64,000 nt of DNA from Protea cynaroides (taxonomy: Eukaryota > Streptophyta > Magnoliopsida > Proteales > Proteaceae). A program made the translations under genes and the position numbers. Where the stretch lies: positions 29,016,942 through 29,080,941 of the forward strand of contig CM053266.1 of assembly GCA_028583415.1 (NCBI GenBank), written 5' to 3'. Below are positions 1-11,759 of this stretch, piece by piece (position 1 is the stretch's first letter; every line of letters begins with the position of its first letter). The notes under the pieces are model-generated. The model worked only from the letters and a program-made list of their open reading frames with translations, searched no databases and was not told the origin of the DNA.

Positions 1-58
1 GATCATGACTAGAGTCCCTCAAACAATAGGAGACGATTTGAGTCTGTGGTTACTAGAA

Positions 59-619
59 GCCTGTTTGGTAATACTCTGACTCCGGCTCCCTGACTTTTGT
101 TCTGGAGTCATTTTTGAGCTCTCACTTTTTCCCAGAGCTTATTGAGAGCAGGAGCCTGTTTGGTAACGCTGCTCTGAAATCAATTCCAAAGCTCATTGAG
201 AGCAGGAGATTGTTTGGTAAAAATGAATCTGGAATGGATTCCAGATCTGATGGTGGTGGTGGTGGTGGTGGTGGCGGTGGCGGTGGCGGTGGTGGTTGGT
301 GGGTGGTAGGTGGTGGTGGCGGTGGTGATGGTGGCGGCAGTGGCGGCAGTGGCGGCTGCGGCAGTGGTGGTGGGTAGTGGGTGGGGGTGATGGCAGTAAT
401 GGGCTATGACTTCTAATTGTTTACTCTCTCTTTTGGCTTCGATTCTAGAAAAGAAAGTATTTTTACTCTCAAATTTTGGCTCTGAGAGTCATTTTTTGAA
501 CCGGTTGACTCCATAGGAGTTGGAATCAACATGGTGTTACAAATACTTTCTGACTCCCAAATGGCTCCCTGGGAGTCCGAATCAAAAGCAGAATGGGAGC
601 AGAGTGTTACCAAACAGGC
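59..619. repeat. hAT-like MITE with GGT-rich interior (copy 1)
   Basis: Terminal inverted repeats start GCCTGTTTGGTAA on the left and are mirrored by TTACCAAACAGGC on the right. Inside the left end, related GCCTGTTTGGTAA-like motifs recur near 147 and 203. The flanks share ACTAGA, a probable but imperfect target duplication. The middle (about 250-395) is a GGT/GGC simple repeat that produces a spurious glycine-rich frame. Two more elements in the window (52627-53051 and from 54477) have the same design. hAT assignment rests on the TIR style, not on a transposase. Confidence 0.6.
250..395. repeat. GGT/GGC simple repeat inside the MITE
   Basis: Runs of GGT and GGC triplets with interruptions. 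Reading it as a poly-glycine protein is not supported, because it lies inside a MITE and has no start context or other domain. Confidence 0.8.
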
Positions 620-2884
620 ACTAGATGAAGAAAGGATCCAGAGAGATATATTCCATCATAAACACACACGCTAGAAAAATATTGGGCTGGGCTTAAAAGG
701 TAAGCAGGAGCCCAGTCTATAATTGGTCATTGGAGCATGGCCAAGGCTAGTCTAAATATTTTGGGTCCTAGTTAGTGCAAAAAAATCCTCTACAGCCATC
801 CAGCCCGTACTCGATGCCAATACCGATGTATTAGTATGCACGCTAAGCGATCCCTGCCTGTCCCATCTCGGCTGAACGGCTAGTCGATTGGAGAAGATCC
901 AAACCCTAAGTTACAAACCAAAACTGCATTTGGGAAATTTTATGGAAAGCTAAACGAATCTGGAGCATGGATTTAGTTTATGATATCAATATTAGATATG
1001 GGTATCGACCAATATCAGTCTAGTATCGGCCCTATGCCAATGTGACGTATCTTTTTGGTATCGGTCAGTATTCAATATCGGCTAGTATCGGTCCGCAATA
1101 CTAATTCAATAAAACAATACTATATCGGCCAAGTATCCCTATCGATCACTTCCAATATTACCGGTACGAATCCCCTGATACGGCAAATAAGATACGGATA
1201 CCTAAAACATGGCCTGGAGAGTTATTTATAGAGAAAAACTAACATATGTACTCAAATAAAATGGGATAATAAAACCCAAAATAAAACCACTATTGTTGGG
1301 ACTCGGGAGTATGTCTTGTATTCCATCATATAGTTTTGTGAGCTGATTCCTAAGGACTATTAAAAGCCCATATGGAAAGAGAGAATAGTGTTTTATTTTA
1401 GACATCCGAGCATAGTCTCAACAACCTCTTCATCAAGCAGGCCAAGATCACCCCCTCGCTTGAAGACATGATAAAGAAGGATTCTCAGAGTTCCTGTTAT
1501 GATCTCACATCACATCCCACCACATGGACCAAGTGTGGTTCTTAAGTCTTGGGATTCTCCCACCAAATAGGCCAGTCTTTTGGGTTGGGCTCTCCTTGGG
1601 CTTATGTTTGTAACAGTTCTCACCTCCAAATATGCAATGAGAGGGTGGAACAAGGGGAGTAGAGGGATGGGGGCTAGGAAACAGGACCAAGAGGTTGGGA
1701 AACAGGACCAAGAGTTGCAGATAGAATTTCAAGAATCAGGAGGGACCAGCCACCGGTGGTTATAGTAGCGGAACTGATTCGCACAGGTTAGGAATGAGAA
1801 GAAGGAAATGAGAGAAATAAAGGGATTAAGAATAATATTGAAATTTTTCATAATCAGGTAGGTTTATCTTGATTTAGATGCCCCAACATAATATGTGAAC
1901 GATTGGGTACTATTACGGTCGAAAATCACCCGTCGGTCTGCGATCCAAGCAACTTGCAATCACAGAGATGAGACAAGGGAGTTGGGCGACTAAGCCCCAG
2001 GTACACTCCGATGCCTAAGTCAAATTCCCAATGTAAACAGTCAAGAGATAGCAGGAAGCTATCTCCAGTTTAGAGAAAGAGGGGAACGATGAGAGAGTTT
2101 GAGCGAACGAGAGAATGGAGAATGGAGAATGAAAGAGACTGTGGTTGTGAATTAGTTTACCTTGAGGGATCGTCCTTGACTTATAGAGATTGGGAAGAAG
2201 CATGGAATGACTGGGACTCAGGGAAGTAGATCTCCAATAGGACGTCAAGTGTCGCTTTTAGGAACACCCAGGTCATAGACTCCGAGAAGGAGTGGGAGAC
2301 TGTAGCCAAAGAGGCCAAGTCGATCAACAGTAAGAGTGACACGCGTCACCATACAGATAGCCGTATGACCGTGATGATCGACATCGTATCATGCTAGACA
2401 TCGTACCATGCTAGGAGAAGGACTCCTCTAACGTGACATAGTTGTCTTAGGACTCTGACCTCCGACCAAGAATCGTAACTGAATAGGTTTATACCTCCAA
2501 TCAGCACCGTGTCCTAACAGGACTGTAACTCTGAGGATAGAAGCCGAGTGCATCACATCATTCGTAGTCGGCTTCGAAGATAATAGATATCACGTGTAAG
2601 ATTTTAAGTGAATGATGTTTTTCTTATATAAAAGTGTAATTTACTTTTATTTACTTAAAAAATAAATACATTTATAATCCTAGTAACCGTATATGATCAC
2701 CATTCTTATCCATGAATGATTGACACATGGTATGAAATATTGAAAAATTAAAATAATGAGTGTTGGACAATATTCGAATCTATTCTGTCGAAAATCAATA
2801 TCAAATCAGGATCCATCTTGTCCAAAACCGATCTGACTGTGTGATTGCCAACTCACAAATGAGAGTCAAGTAGAACAATCAGTG
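620..2884. other. Intergenic stretch, no gene seen
   Basis: No convincing coding region on either strand; open frames are short and low in complexity. About 985-1205 is a degenerate TATCGG/CCGATA-rich tract typical of decayed plant repeats. About 2370-2425 has a short local repeat around CATCGTACCATGCTAG. Nothing else could be assigned. Confidence 0.6.
985..1205. repeat. Degenerate TATCGG-rich repeat
   Basis: The motif GTATCGG and its complement recur many times (for example near 1027, 1060, 1085 and 1120). The composition suggests an old DNA-transposon or foldback remnant. No boundaries or target duplication could be fixed. Confidence 0.4.
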
Positions 2885-2907
2885 GAGAGAGAGAGAGAGA
2901 GAGAGAG
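2885..2907. repeat. (GA)n microsatellite
   Basis: An uninterrupted GA dinucleotide run. Confidence 0.9.
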
Positions 2908-4189
2908 GAGTGGAGGTAGAAGAAAACAAATTAAAGCGTGTATGAATTAATTGTGAAGGCCCCAAGGAAAAGTTAGGAAGCATGGGAGGAAGTTCTCCAC
3001 TCCTCCAGCCTCAGCCTCTCTGTTCTGCTCCCTTCTGTTTGGACGTTGGACGTTGGCGCCTTCAGCTCTCCAGTCACTTGTGGGTTGGATGGTCACCAAC
3101 AGAAGTAAATGCAAGCCAGCTGGTTTTGCTGTCTTCTTGTTTTTCTTTTTCTGGTTTCCGCGGCCGAGGGCTAGTGAGAAGAAAAAAGTCCAAATCAAAT
3201 CTAATATTGTAAAAGCAAGAAGTGCTGGTGGGAAGGTTAGGCAAAGAAGTTCACTGAATCTGGGGTACCCGAAGCCAAAGGGGACAGATGGGTTTAGCTG
3301 TCTTAGCGTCTCCCCAAAAGGAGCTTTTGTGGTCTGCTGCTGGCCTCATGTTCACCTCCTCAACTACTCAAACTCAACCCCATTGCTTCGCTTTCTTAAA
3401 ACTGTTAATTCAACCTTTGCAGCTTCACACCACTTTCCCCTCCGTCTTCTTTGCTCTTCCATCTTCCTAATATTTTATATACAAATTTGCTTTTCCTCAT
3501 TGAGAGGGTGATATTTGGTGGTGTGACCGTAAGATTGTCATATGACAACTTAATGATCACTAGTTTGAAATATAGAAATAACCTCTCTACATTGCAAGAG
3601 CAAGTCTATGTACACTCCACCCCTTCCTAGACCTTACAGGCTCTCGTACACTGGGTGACACTGGGACACTCTTTTCTCCATTGATCCGATGGAAATTCTT
3701 CATGAGAAGATACACAAATCACAATGTTGTTGTAGTATCTCTATATCACTATTAGGTTTTACGATATGTTACCATGGTTCGTTGTAAGAGTGTATGTAAA
3801 TGGATAGTTTGAAAATTCGGATTTGATTCACATTCCTCTCCGTAGGGTATTTGGATATGAATTGAGATAATCCAAGACATAATCTATCCGATTTGTATAT
3901 ATCCAATTAATAATAAAAAAACACTAGAGAAAATTACTTGTACCACCCCTGTACTTTGCCCTTAATCCAAGTAATTCCCAAGCATTCAAACAATTACAAC
4001 AGCTCCCTCCCTTTTTATAGACGATGTTAAATATTAAAAAAATAAATAAACAAATATACCCTAGTGGTTTGAAAGCAATAAGTCCAATTCCCTCAAATGA
4101 CATTTTTAATTTTCTTGTTTCACTTAAATATGAAAACTTCTTTTCTATTCCATCGTTTATATTGATTAGCGACTTTCATCTCCAACATC
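2908..4189. other. Intergenic stretch, no gene seen
   Basis: Holds a 152-codon open frame at 3053-3511 with no recognisable domain, a composition unlike a protein, and an overlapping frame on the other strand. I do not call it a gene. The rest is AT-rich with no assignable feature. Confidence 0.5.
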
Positions 4190-4387
4190 CATGGATCCGC
4201 ATCCTCTCCTCCCAGTGGTTCTGGGAGGACAGTGGCAACCTGCCCTGGATGGCCGCCACGTGGCTCTCGGTGAATCCGAGACCCACGTCCTAGCCGACAC
4301 CTGGCCAACAAGCCACGTGGCGGCCATCAAAGATAGGTTGCCACGTCCTCCCAGAACCACTGGGAGGAGACGATGTGATGACCTCTT
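4190..4387. repeat. Foldback element A (long inverted repeat)
   Basis: Left arm 4201-4266 and right arm 4311-4376 are near-perfect inverted copies (for example TCCTCCCAGTGGTTCTGGGA on the left and its complement on the right), separated by a loop of about 45 bases. Transcribed, this would form a hairpin of about 65 bp. No transposase or clear target duplication. The outer end, ATGGATCC followed by CTCTCCTCC, is shared with the neighbouring foldback. Confidence 0.7.
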
Positions 4388-4411
4388 CTGGTGAGCTTCC
4401 ACTGTATCAAG

Positions 4412-4645
4412 CATGGATCCAAATCTTCTCCTCCCAAGAGTTCAGAAGGAGGGTAGGCTCCCACCAGCCGATGCCCGAGCCCTCCATCAGAGCCGGTGCA
4501 TAAACTGACACCCCCTGTCGGCTCACCTTATATATTGGCTCGGATGAAGGACTCGGATCCAGTCGACACTCACGTGTCAAGCATCGACTGCTAGGAGCTG
4601 ACTCTCCTCTCGAACCCTTAAGAGGAGAGGATTTGAATCCATCAA
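4412..4645. repeat. Foldback element B, related ends
   Basis: Starts with ATGGATCCAAATCTTCTCC and ends with the near complement GAGAGGATTTGAATCCAT, a terminal inverted repeat of about 30 bp with a few mismatches. The ends resemble those of foldback A directly upstream, so the two are probably members of one family inserted side by side, or a duplicated pair. Confidence 0.55.
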
Positions 4646-5343
4646 ACATCACCTCCATTTCTGAAAAGCTTTAACTCCGACGACTTCCCTGCTCTTGGTT
4701 CCACAGTCCAACTTATCATGTTCACATCTGAGACAACTGTGGTGGACCCATCTTGACAAAAAAAAAAAAAACAAAAGGAAGAGAAAGGATGATGGTACAA
4801 AATCTACTGGGTGATAGCTACGCCAGTTAATGCTGGGAAGAAACTGAAGAAAAACTTATGAAGAAAAACTTAAGACTTTAAAGAATGTTGGCGCGAGTTT
4901 GGTGCAAGTCCAGGAGGTCAAGCCTTCCTTCCAATCACGCCCAATCCCCCTTGGACCGTCATTGGGGTGGACCCAAACCGGCACCCGAAAAAAACAGGAA
5001 AATTAAAGTATGTGTCATATATTCCAATAAGATGGAGATGCAGCACATTGCCCAAGAAGGTCGTCCTCCATCCCATGCCTCTATTATATCTTATCCATTT
5101 ACCACTCTTAGAGGCCTCAACCATGTGGGCTCTAAACTTCGAAAATTTCGAAAGATCAAAGCAAACAATCTTATCATTCAATGCATGTTCGTACGATTTC
5201 GTTCACAAAGTGCAATGCCATATATAGTATCTAATTTAGTAAATAAAAAGCTCTACATATAGATGATCAAATATGAACTCATCTCTGATCCATCACTTCA
5301 ACCAATATTAATGTCCTCAAACGGTAGCTAGCTTTTCCTATCC
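4646..5343. other. Upstream region of the SAUR gene, no other gene seen
   Basis: Overlapping open frames on both strands (4885-5262) have no recognisable domains and read as chance frames. The stretch ends at the TATA box of the SAUR gene. An A-run is at about 4757-4771. Confidence 0.5.
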
Positions 5344-5352
5344 TTATATAAA
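5344..5352 (+). promoter_or_regulatory. TATA box of SAUR gene
   Basis: TTATATAAA lies about 145 bases before the SAUR ATG and just before a CT-rich leader, a normal plant core-promoter layout. Confidence 0.6.
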
Positions 5353-5376
5353 CCCTCTTCCACTTTGATACCACAC

Positions 5377-5380
<4 letters not shown>

Positions 5381-5419
<39 letters not shown>
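5381..5419 (+). repeat. (CT)n tract in the SAUR 5' leader
   Basis: An uninterrupted CT run between the TATA box and the ATG. CT-rich leaders are common in plant genes; a regulatory role is an inference. Confidence 0.85.
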
Positions 5420-5421
<2 letters not shown>

Positions 5422-5496
5422 GTCCTATCCACCCCTTTCTCTCTCCTTATGTATCTGTCTCTGCAACCATAACCATAACAGTAAGTAACCCTGAGC

Positions 5497-5865
5497 ATGA
5501 CGAATGGAAAGTTCTTGGGAGATTCCCTGAGAAAGTGGAGGAAAATGGGCACTAAAGAATCTCCTTCAGCGACCTATTACCAGTGCTGTTGTCCATGGGC
5601 ACTGAAGAATTTCCCCAAGGATGTACCAAAGGGTCATTTAGTAGTATATGTGGGAGAAGGTAATAAGAGATTTGTCATAAAAGTCAGCCTATTGAAGCAT
5701 CCCCTCTTCAAGGGATTACTGGATCAAGCCAAGGATGAGTATGGCTTCAGTACCACACACTCTAAACTCCGCATACCATGCAATGAGAATATATTTCTTG
5801 ACGTTGTTCGCTGCTGCACCAACTCTCGGATGGATCGAAGGATTTGGAGATTCTGGACCATCTGA
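5497..5865 (+). CDS. SAUR: SAUR-family auxin-responsive protein
   Basis: A 122-residue intronless protein. Residues about 42-105 match the SAUR core: DVPKGHLVVYVGE, then KRFVIKVSLLKHPLF, then DEYGF and LRIPCNENIFLDVV. Family knowledge: small auxin-up RNA proteins promote cell expansion, in the best-studied cases by inhibiting PP2C.D phosphatases and so activating plasma-membrane H+-ATPase. Length and lack of introns are normal. The N-terminal extension (residues 1-40, with two Cys-rich steps) and the short basic tail after the core vary between members. The start is the first ATG after a CT-rich leader and a TATA box. There is no sign of truncation, though the last 15 residues (Arg/Trp-rich) are not conserved core. 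The family is clear; the exact subgroup is not. No other SAUR lies in the window, although these genes often cluster. Confidence 0.93.
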   Translation: MTNGKFLGDSLRKWRKMGTKESPSATYYQCCCPWALKNFPKDVPKGHLVVYVGEGNKRFVIKVSLLKHPLFKGLLDQAKDEYGFSTTHSKLRIPCNENIFLDVVRCCTNSRMDRRIWRFWTI

Positions 5866-7177
5866 TTGTGTTTTTCAGAATTTGCAGAGTTAAGACCTCT
5901 TACCGAAGATTTTATAAATCAGAATGCTAACACACCTTGAATGTGAAAAATAACTTTTAATTTCTAGTGTGCTACATGTATGATAGACATAATACAGCCT
6001 TTAATTTTCTTCTATAATTTCAAGTTTCAGAGTTATGAACCTGTGATGGTAGAATCTTATTATTAGAGAAAATGAAGTACAGACTGCCGGCATGTACTTT
6101 TATTTTTCTTCCTTGAAATCTAGATCTCCTTTCTTTCTCCTCTCCTCTCCTTCAAATGATCGACTACCAATTCTTATATTTTCTTATTCCCATTGTAAGA
6201 TTCAAATATGTCCCGCTAACTTGTAAATCATTCTCCATTATTATTATTAAGGGGCAATTACATGTGTCAACCATTACCAATCTCCGACAGATGGGTTGTG
6301 ACATGGCCACCTCGTAAGTTATGAGGGTAAGCAAAGAACATGAAATCCCACATCTACTTCCACCACCAAATAATATCTCAACTAAATTCAATATTCCAAA
6401 AATGGGAGATAAAAGAACTTTTTTTTTTTTCCCCTTCTCACTTTTCCTTTACCGATGATGGAGAGGAATACCTTCATCCAAGGTTTAGAAACGCTACTTT
6501 GAAATCTATATACCGTCTCCAACATTGTTGGATTCAACACAATCAACCCAAAATGGGTTGCCATCAATGTGAGAGACATTGACAATCATCCACCTGCTAA
6601 CATCATTCGCATATCATTTCAAGACCTCACCCATGGGTGATCCAAGGCCTGAAGCAGAAAGATCGAAGAACCAATCTCAACAACTTAACTCCCCTTCGAC
6701 TCTGCTTACTTGAACCATGCATATATCCAACCCTTTTCCCCCAAGTATATTCAACAACCAGCTCTATTTAGATTTTTTTTTTTTTTTTTTTTCATTAACT
6801 TCAGTCCTCCATTTGACAGTTCTTATTTGAGCTGAAAAACAATTAGAAGATGATTTGGAAAATACATTTAGCAAGTCTTGGTGCCGGCTGAATAGGAGCG
6901 TGACACGACCGAAATGGAAAAGCTAGAACCAATCTCCAAGGGCCATGGAGACTGGAGAGAACTCTACCAAATAATTATCATTTTATCAAGCTTGCTAGCA
7001 TCTTGTGTCAACTTTAACGGAGTACAATATGAAGTCTTTAGTTCTTAAGTTTCGGTTTTACAGATCAATTTACAGTGCTTCATCACTGGTATAGGTAGTG
7101 ATTATATGAAGGGATGTAACGGTTACAGGACAACAAAATGAAATGACATTCACCTGGAAATCTCTACTAATGCAGTC
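5866..7177. other. Intergenic stretch, no gene seen
   Basis: AT-rich sequence with T-runs near 6420 and 6773-6792. Short open frames at 6164-6585 overlap on both strands and show no domain. Confidence 0.5.
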
Positions 7178-7660
7178 CAGATTCCAGGTTCCTAGCGTTG
7201 AGAACTGAGGGAAAATCCAACAAGCCATATGTGCAGGAAAAAGTACATACAACATTGATCAATATAGCCAGTACGTCCACAAACCTTACTTTTAAATTGC
7301 ATTTTGCTAAACCCAGAAATCAGCAATTTTTCCCCACCCAATCCAATCTCATTACCTCAGGAAATCTCAGAACAGAAGAAACTTGATATACCAGACAAAG
7401 TACAAAACATTCACACAGAACCAAATTAAGGTGAACGACCTAAGGACACCCAAATACAGAGGAGTGATTTGATTCAGATCGAAGGATCTAAAAGAGTTGG
7501 GGGCAGGCCTAAGATGACCCTAGGAAAGGTGGTGAGGAAAGACATGCATTGCTTAGGCCTTGTTTCAAGTATGACCTCGAACAGAACTGATTAGAGAATA
7601 AGAATCCATGTAGTCAACCTAGATTAAACAAATTGATGTTTTGGGTATTCTTAGTTGCAA
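7178..7660 (+). pseudogene. LINE 3'-end remnant, tandem copy 1
   Basis: First copy of a 483-bp unit. Translated piecewise, 7500-7615 resembles the C-terminus of plant L1-type reverse-transcriptase polyproteins, which end in a basic GRP-K segment followed by a VRKD-like block and a W-R-RIHV block. This copy has in-frame stops and shifts. No endonuclease or reverse-transcriptase core is present. Confidence 0.45.
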
Positions 7661-8150
7661 CAGATTCCAGGTTCCTAGGGTTGAGAACAGTGAGGAAAAA
7701 TCCAACAAGCCATATGTGCAGGAAAAAGCATATACAACATTGATCAATATAGCCAGTATCTTCACAAACCTTTCCTTCAAATTGCATTTTGCTAAACCCA
7801 GTAATCAGCAATTTTTCCCCACCCAATCAAATCTCATTTCCTCGGGAAATCTCAGAATAGAAGAAACTTAATATACCAGACAAAGTACAAAATATTCATG
7901 CGGAACCAAATAAAGGTGAACCACCTAAGGACACAAAAATTCAGAGGAGTGATTTTGATGCAGATCAAAGGATCTAGAAAAGTTAGGGGCAAACCTAAGT
8001 TGACTCTCCGGAAGATGGTGAGGAAAGACATTCGTAGCTTAGGCCTTGTTTCAAGTATGACCTCGAACAGAACTGATTGGAGAGTAAGAATTCATGTAAC
8101 CAACCTCAATTAGTTGGGATAAGGTTTTGTTGTTATTGTTACACCTGAGA
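7661..8150 (+). pseudogene. LINE 3'-end remnant, tandem copy 2
   Basis: Second copy of the unit. Here the tail frame is open at about 7960-8113 and shows KVRGKPKLTLRKMVRKDIRS, then a W-RVRIHV block, just before the stop. Plant LINE tails follow this pattern, and the sequence after the stop (GGGATAAGGTTTTGTTGTT) is a typical LINE 3' end with a simple TTG-type tail. 5'-truncated remnants of this kind are common; the tandem arrangement is less so. Confidence 0.5.
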
Positions 8151-9914
8151 ATACCCAAAACATCAATTTGTTAAATCCAGGTCTACCCTTGAGAAAATTA
8201 AATATGTTGGCTATCTTTAAAATGCCATGGTTTCCTGATAGGCACTAAAATATCAGAAAAGGTTATCAATTCTGATTGCATTCAACAAGCAATTTGGCAT
8301 TGAACTGGCAGAGATCATTTGGCTAAAGATTGATAATTTTATGCCCTTGAAGTTGTACTTACCCCAGGCAACAACAGCCCTTTGTGTTGATGGATGGATT
8401 CAGAACTGGGAATCGCATTAGTTGCTTTGCTCATATTGCTCACACAGGATGAAAAAGGAATCCCCTTCCCTACAAAAAAAGATAATCAATCCCTTTGAAG
8501 TTCCTGCCCACAAGCAAATACCAACATTAGTTTGTTAGAGTCGAGGAAGAGAATAAACCATCACATATAAGTCCTCTTTTCCATTTATCCATCCATGGCT
8601 GCATTCTCTAGTATAAAAAGCAACCTGCATTTACATGACCAGGTTTAGCCGTACAAGAACCATGCCACAATATTATTAATTGGTTTCGTTTTAAATCCAG
8701 GATGAGAAAATCCTAGAAATCTTCTCGTTTCCATAAGTTCTGAAAAAAAACAAGCTTATCGAGATAATAAGAGCATTTTCCTGAAACAAAACATAACAAC
8801 CTGATTTATATTTCAAAATTCAACCAGCTAAAAAATCAAGAAAAACCAAAATCCAAGACAAACAGAACTACACTGAGAGAGGAAAAAAACATTCTCAAAA
8901 AATAAAAGAACAATTTAAAGAAAGCCAATCAGTAGTGACAATCTCTATAGAATGAGAAAACTAATGTTAACACAAGAAATGGATCAAATCCAAGCCAGCA
9001 GAGGATTGAGCAATGAAGACACATGATTCATCTTCCTACAAGGTTGGGCTATGCAGGCCAATACGCTTGGATTCCCAACATGAGTTAATTCCTTTTGACA
9101 AAGATATCTTATTTTTTCTTTTTTCTTTTTTCTTGATTGGTCCTATGCTATGCTGTATTACTGGGGCGGGGAACAGGTGCAGGAGAGATGGCTCAAACTC
9201 GAGACCTACCTCCCAGACCATGCTTCACCAAGCAAGGGCCAACCATCCAGCGGTCATTAATTCTTGTTAAGACATCCCAACCAGTTGCATGTATTCAGTT
9301 AGCTCGGCAATCATTAAAAAAAATATATCATTTCATGGCATTCATGTGTAACTCTGACTTTAATTCTTTTCTTTTTTTTCTTTTTTTTTTTTTTTGGGTT
9401 GGGGGGTTAAACTGACTTGGCATTAATTTCCCATCCAGTTCGGGCTAACTATGTCATCAATAAAGCTATGGGACCTCCTCTTATGTAAGTAACCAATGCA
9501 AAGATACATAGACCCAACGCCAACCCCTGCTCTCACCCTACTGTGATTTGAAACTTTGATTTACTCTGCTGCAAAATCATTTAGAACTACTTGCTATTCT
9601 ATACTTCATATTCCCTTGACACATGCATAAGTGTTGGCAAATGGGTTATTTCACTAATATGGGATGGATTTATTGGGATCCTACTAAAGTGAAGAAGGGA
9701 ATATTTGTAATTAATTATTTAAATAAATAGGTTTGGCCTTTTGATGAGTTTAATAGTTCTATTTAGACTATACAAGGTGACACAAGAGCACGTAGGTCAA
9801 AGAGCCCGACGTTTTCCTTGGATAGGGACTCTAGGTACATTCCTCTTTTCAAGAGAATGAGGTGGGCTAATTATGGACAGTCTTGGTCTTATCAGTCAAT
9901 TGAAGGGCCTGCGA
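8151..9914. other. Intergenic stretch, no gene seen
   Basis: AT-rich, with T-runs at about 9366-9395. A short segment at about 9170-9250 has a SINE or LINE look (a B-box-like CTCGAGACC) but no boundaries. Open frames at 9013-9415 have no domain. Confidence 0.45.
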
Positions 9915-10130
9915 ACAACTACTTAGTGCAGTAGGTTGGTGTCTTGCCAATTGAGTACAGGCACCCAAGAGGACATAGGTTTGACTCTCATGTCTCATAT
10001 TGTGCCTCAAGGCACCCCTTCCCCCCTCCCCCCTGCCCCCTGCCCCCTGCCCCCTGCCCCCTCCCTTTGCAACTCTAAGTAACTGCACTCAAAGTCCCGT
10101 TGAGCAGATAGATAGGTAGGACCCAAAAAA
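9915..10130 (+). repeat. tRNA-derived SINE-like element
   Basis: An A-box-like TAGTGCAGTAGG (about 9925) is followed about 40 bases later by a B-box-like GGTTTGACTCTC, then a unique body and an A-rich tail near 10122-10133. This is RNA polymerase III promoter spacing as in plant SINEs. The C-rich repeat at 10017-10064 lies in the body. Target duplication not found. Confidence 0.45.
10017..10064. repeat. C-rich tandem repeat (CCCCCTG)n
   Basis: A short tandem repeat of CCCCTGC-type units. The complementary strand has many closely spaced G-runs and so could form G-quadruplexes. Confidence 0.8.
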
Positions 10131-10328
10131 AAGGGGGAAAATTGTGGGTCTTATCTTCATTTTGGGAGATCTAGAGATGAGTGAAGAATAATAGTAATTA
10201 ATTTCTATTTTCTTAAAGTATTCCTTGTTTTCGAGTTTTAAATAGGAGTGTTTTTGTAAATACCATTAGTTGCAATAAGTTAATTAGGAGAGTTTTGCTT
10301 AAAGCTAAGGAATAGTATCTATTTTGTA

Positions 10329-10353
10329 ATATATATATATATATATATATATA
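10329..10353. repeat. (AT)n at left edge of TIR element
   Basis: An AT dinucleotide run directly outside the left inverted repeat of the element at 10354-11685; a matching AT run lies outside the right end. Confidence 0.8.
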
Positions 10354-11685
10354 TTTTACACCCACGGTACCTAACGTTCCAAGAATAAGGCTATCCAGGA
10401 TAGGACAAACAAAATTCCAATTTTGCCCAACCTTCCCTCCTCTCCTCCCATTCCTTGCCACTCCCCTCCGTCCAGTAATCCTCCTCCGCGGACCACCCCC
10501 CACTCTCTGCCCCCACCTCCCTCCAATAATCCTCCTCCGCAGACCAACCCCTCTCTCTGCCCCCACCTCCCTAACAACAGATCATCTCTACATTTCTATG
10601 AGCTCTGGCTACAAGGGACTGGATTCCAGTAAGGGCCTCAGTGTACGAAACGAGATGGACTGGACCAAACTCCACAAAGGTTCTGTTGAGAAGGCAAGAG
10701 CGTCTAAATGCTATAATGTTTAATAGCACAGAAGAAGTGGAGGGATGTTGAAGAGTTGCAGAAAATTAGGGTTTAGTGGTTGGGGTGTTGGAGGTTATTC
10801 AAAAGCCACTGAAACATCCTCACTAACGAAGACCCCCTCTTTTTTTTTCTTTTTTTCGGAGCTTCAATACAAACATGCAACTTTGATAAATCTGTAGATT
10901 TCATTTTCTATTTGTTTCACTACTTGGGATCTGGATTCTGGAATTGCAAAAACCAGGACCAGGTTTTTTGTTTCCTAGCATTTCAAATTTGAAATCCCAA
11001 GTTCTTCAAACCGGACTGAACATGTAAATTTCTTGCGTGTTTTGGTTTGATAGCTTCTAAACTTGCACTATTGAATGTAGACTGATTGGCCCTGTTACCA
11101 TGAAGATCAGATTATTTTGAGCTCCCCAAAGTCCATACAGAATGTAGTGTTGTATATCTTAAAACTGTGTCCACATGATTTCTCAGGAAGTTTGAGAACC
11201 CAGTCTACGCAGCCCACCTACCGGCACCAACATCCCCCAATCTTGATATTGCAAATCTTATAATGTTGAGGTATAAACATAAAGCGGAAGAGGAAGCGGT
11301 AGATTGCAGTGCTGAGAGAGAGAGAGAGAGAAAGAAGAGGAGGAGACAAGTGCAGCAGGGCCTGAGAGGATGCAGTTGCAACAGCTCACCCATCTAGAAT
11401 TGCTTTGATCTCATATCCATTGCAAATCTGACCATCGAACAAGACGAGAGGATCGACGGTTAGGGAGGTGAGGGCAAAGAGAGGGGGTTGTCAGCAGAGG
11501 AGCATTACGGGAGGGAAGCGAGTGGCAAGGAAGGGGAAAGAGACGAGAGAAGGTTGGGCAAAATTGGAATTTTGTCCCACCCTAGCAGCCTTGTTCTGAT
11601 TTAGATACCCCAAACACAATTTATTAAACATTAGGTACCTTTGGTACAATTCTTGAAACGTTAGGTACCTTGGGTGTAGTTTACC
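10354..11685. mobile_element. Terminal-inverted-repeat element, family X (copy 1)
   Basis: The left end carries CACCCACGGTACCTAACGTT and the right end its near complement (ACGTTAGGTACCTTGGGTGT), close to GGTAAA-type ends. A second, inner inverted repeat (AAAATTCCAATTTTGCCCAA at about 10411-10430 against TTGGGCAAAATTGGAATTTT near 11560) sits just inside. No transposase frame; the interior is anonymous, C-rich on the left and GA-rich on the right. A second member with the same outer and inner repeats is at 23227-24732. Superfamily unassigned; the flanking AT tracts hide any target duplication. Confidence 0.55.
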
Positions 11686-11759
11686 ATATATATATATATA
11701 TTAGGTTATTAGGTACCTTGGGTGCAATTTACCAATATATATATATATATATATAATGG
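11686..11759. repeat. AT tracts and an extra copy of the right TIR
   Basis: TTAGGTACCTTGGGTG appears again at about 11708, followed by a second AT run. The right end of the preceding element and its AT flank have been duplicated once. Confidence 0.6.

Noticed and set aside
114..377. Glycine-rich open frame
   Set aside because: Made by the GGT/GGC triplet repeat inside a MITE; it overlaps the element's inverted end.
3053..3511. 152-codon open frame
   Set aside because: No domain, overlapping frames on both strands, low-complexity stretches; no promoter or splice support.
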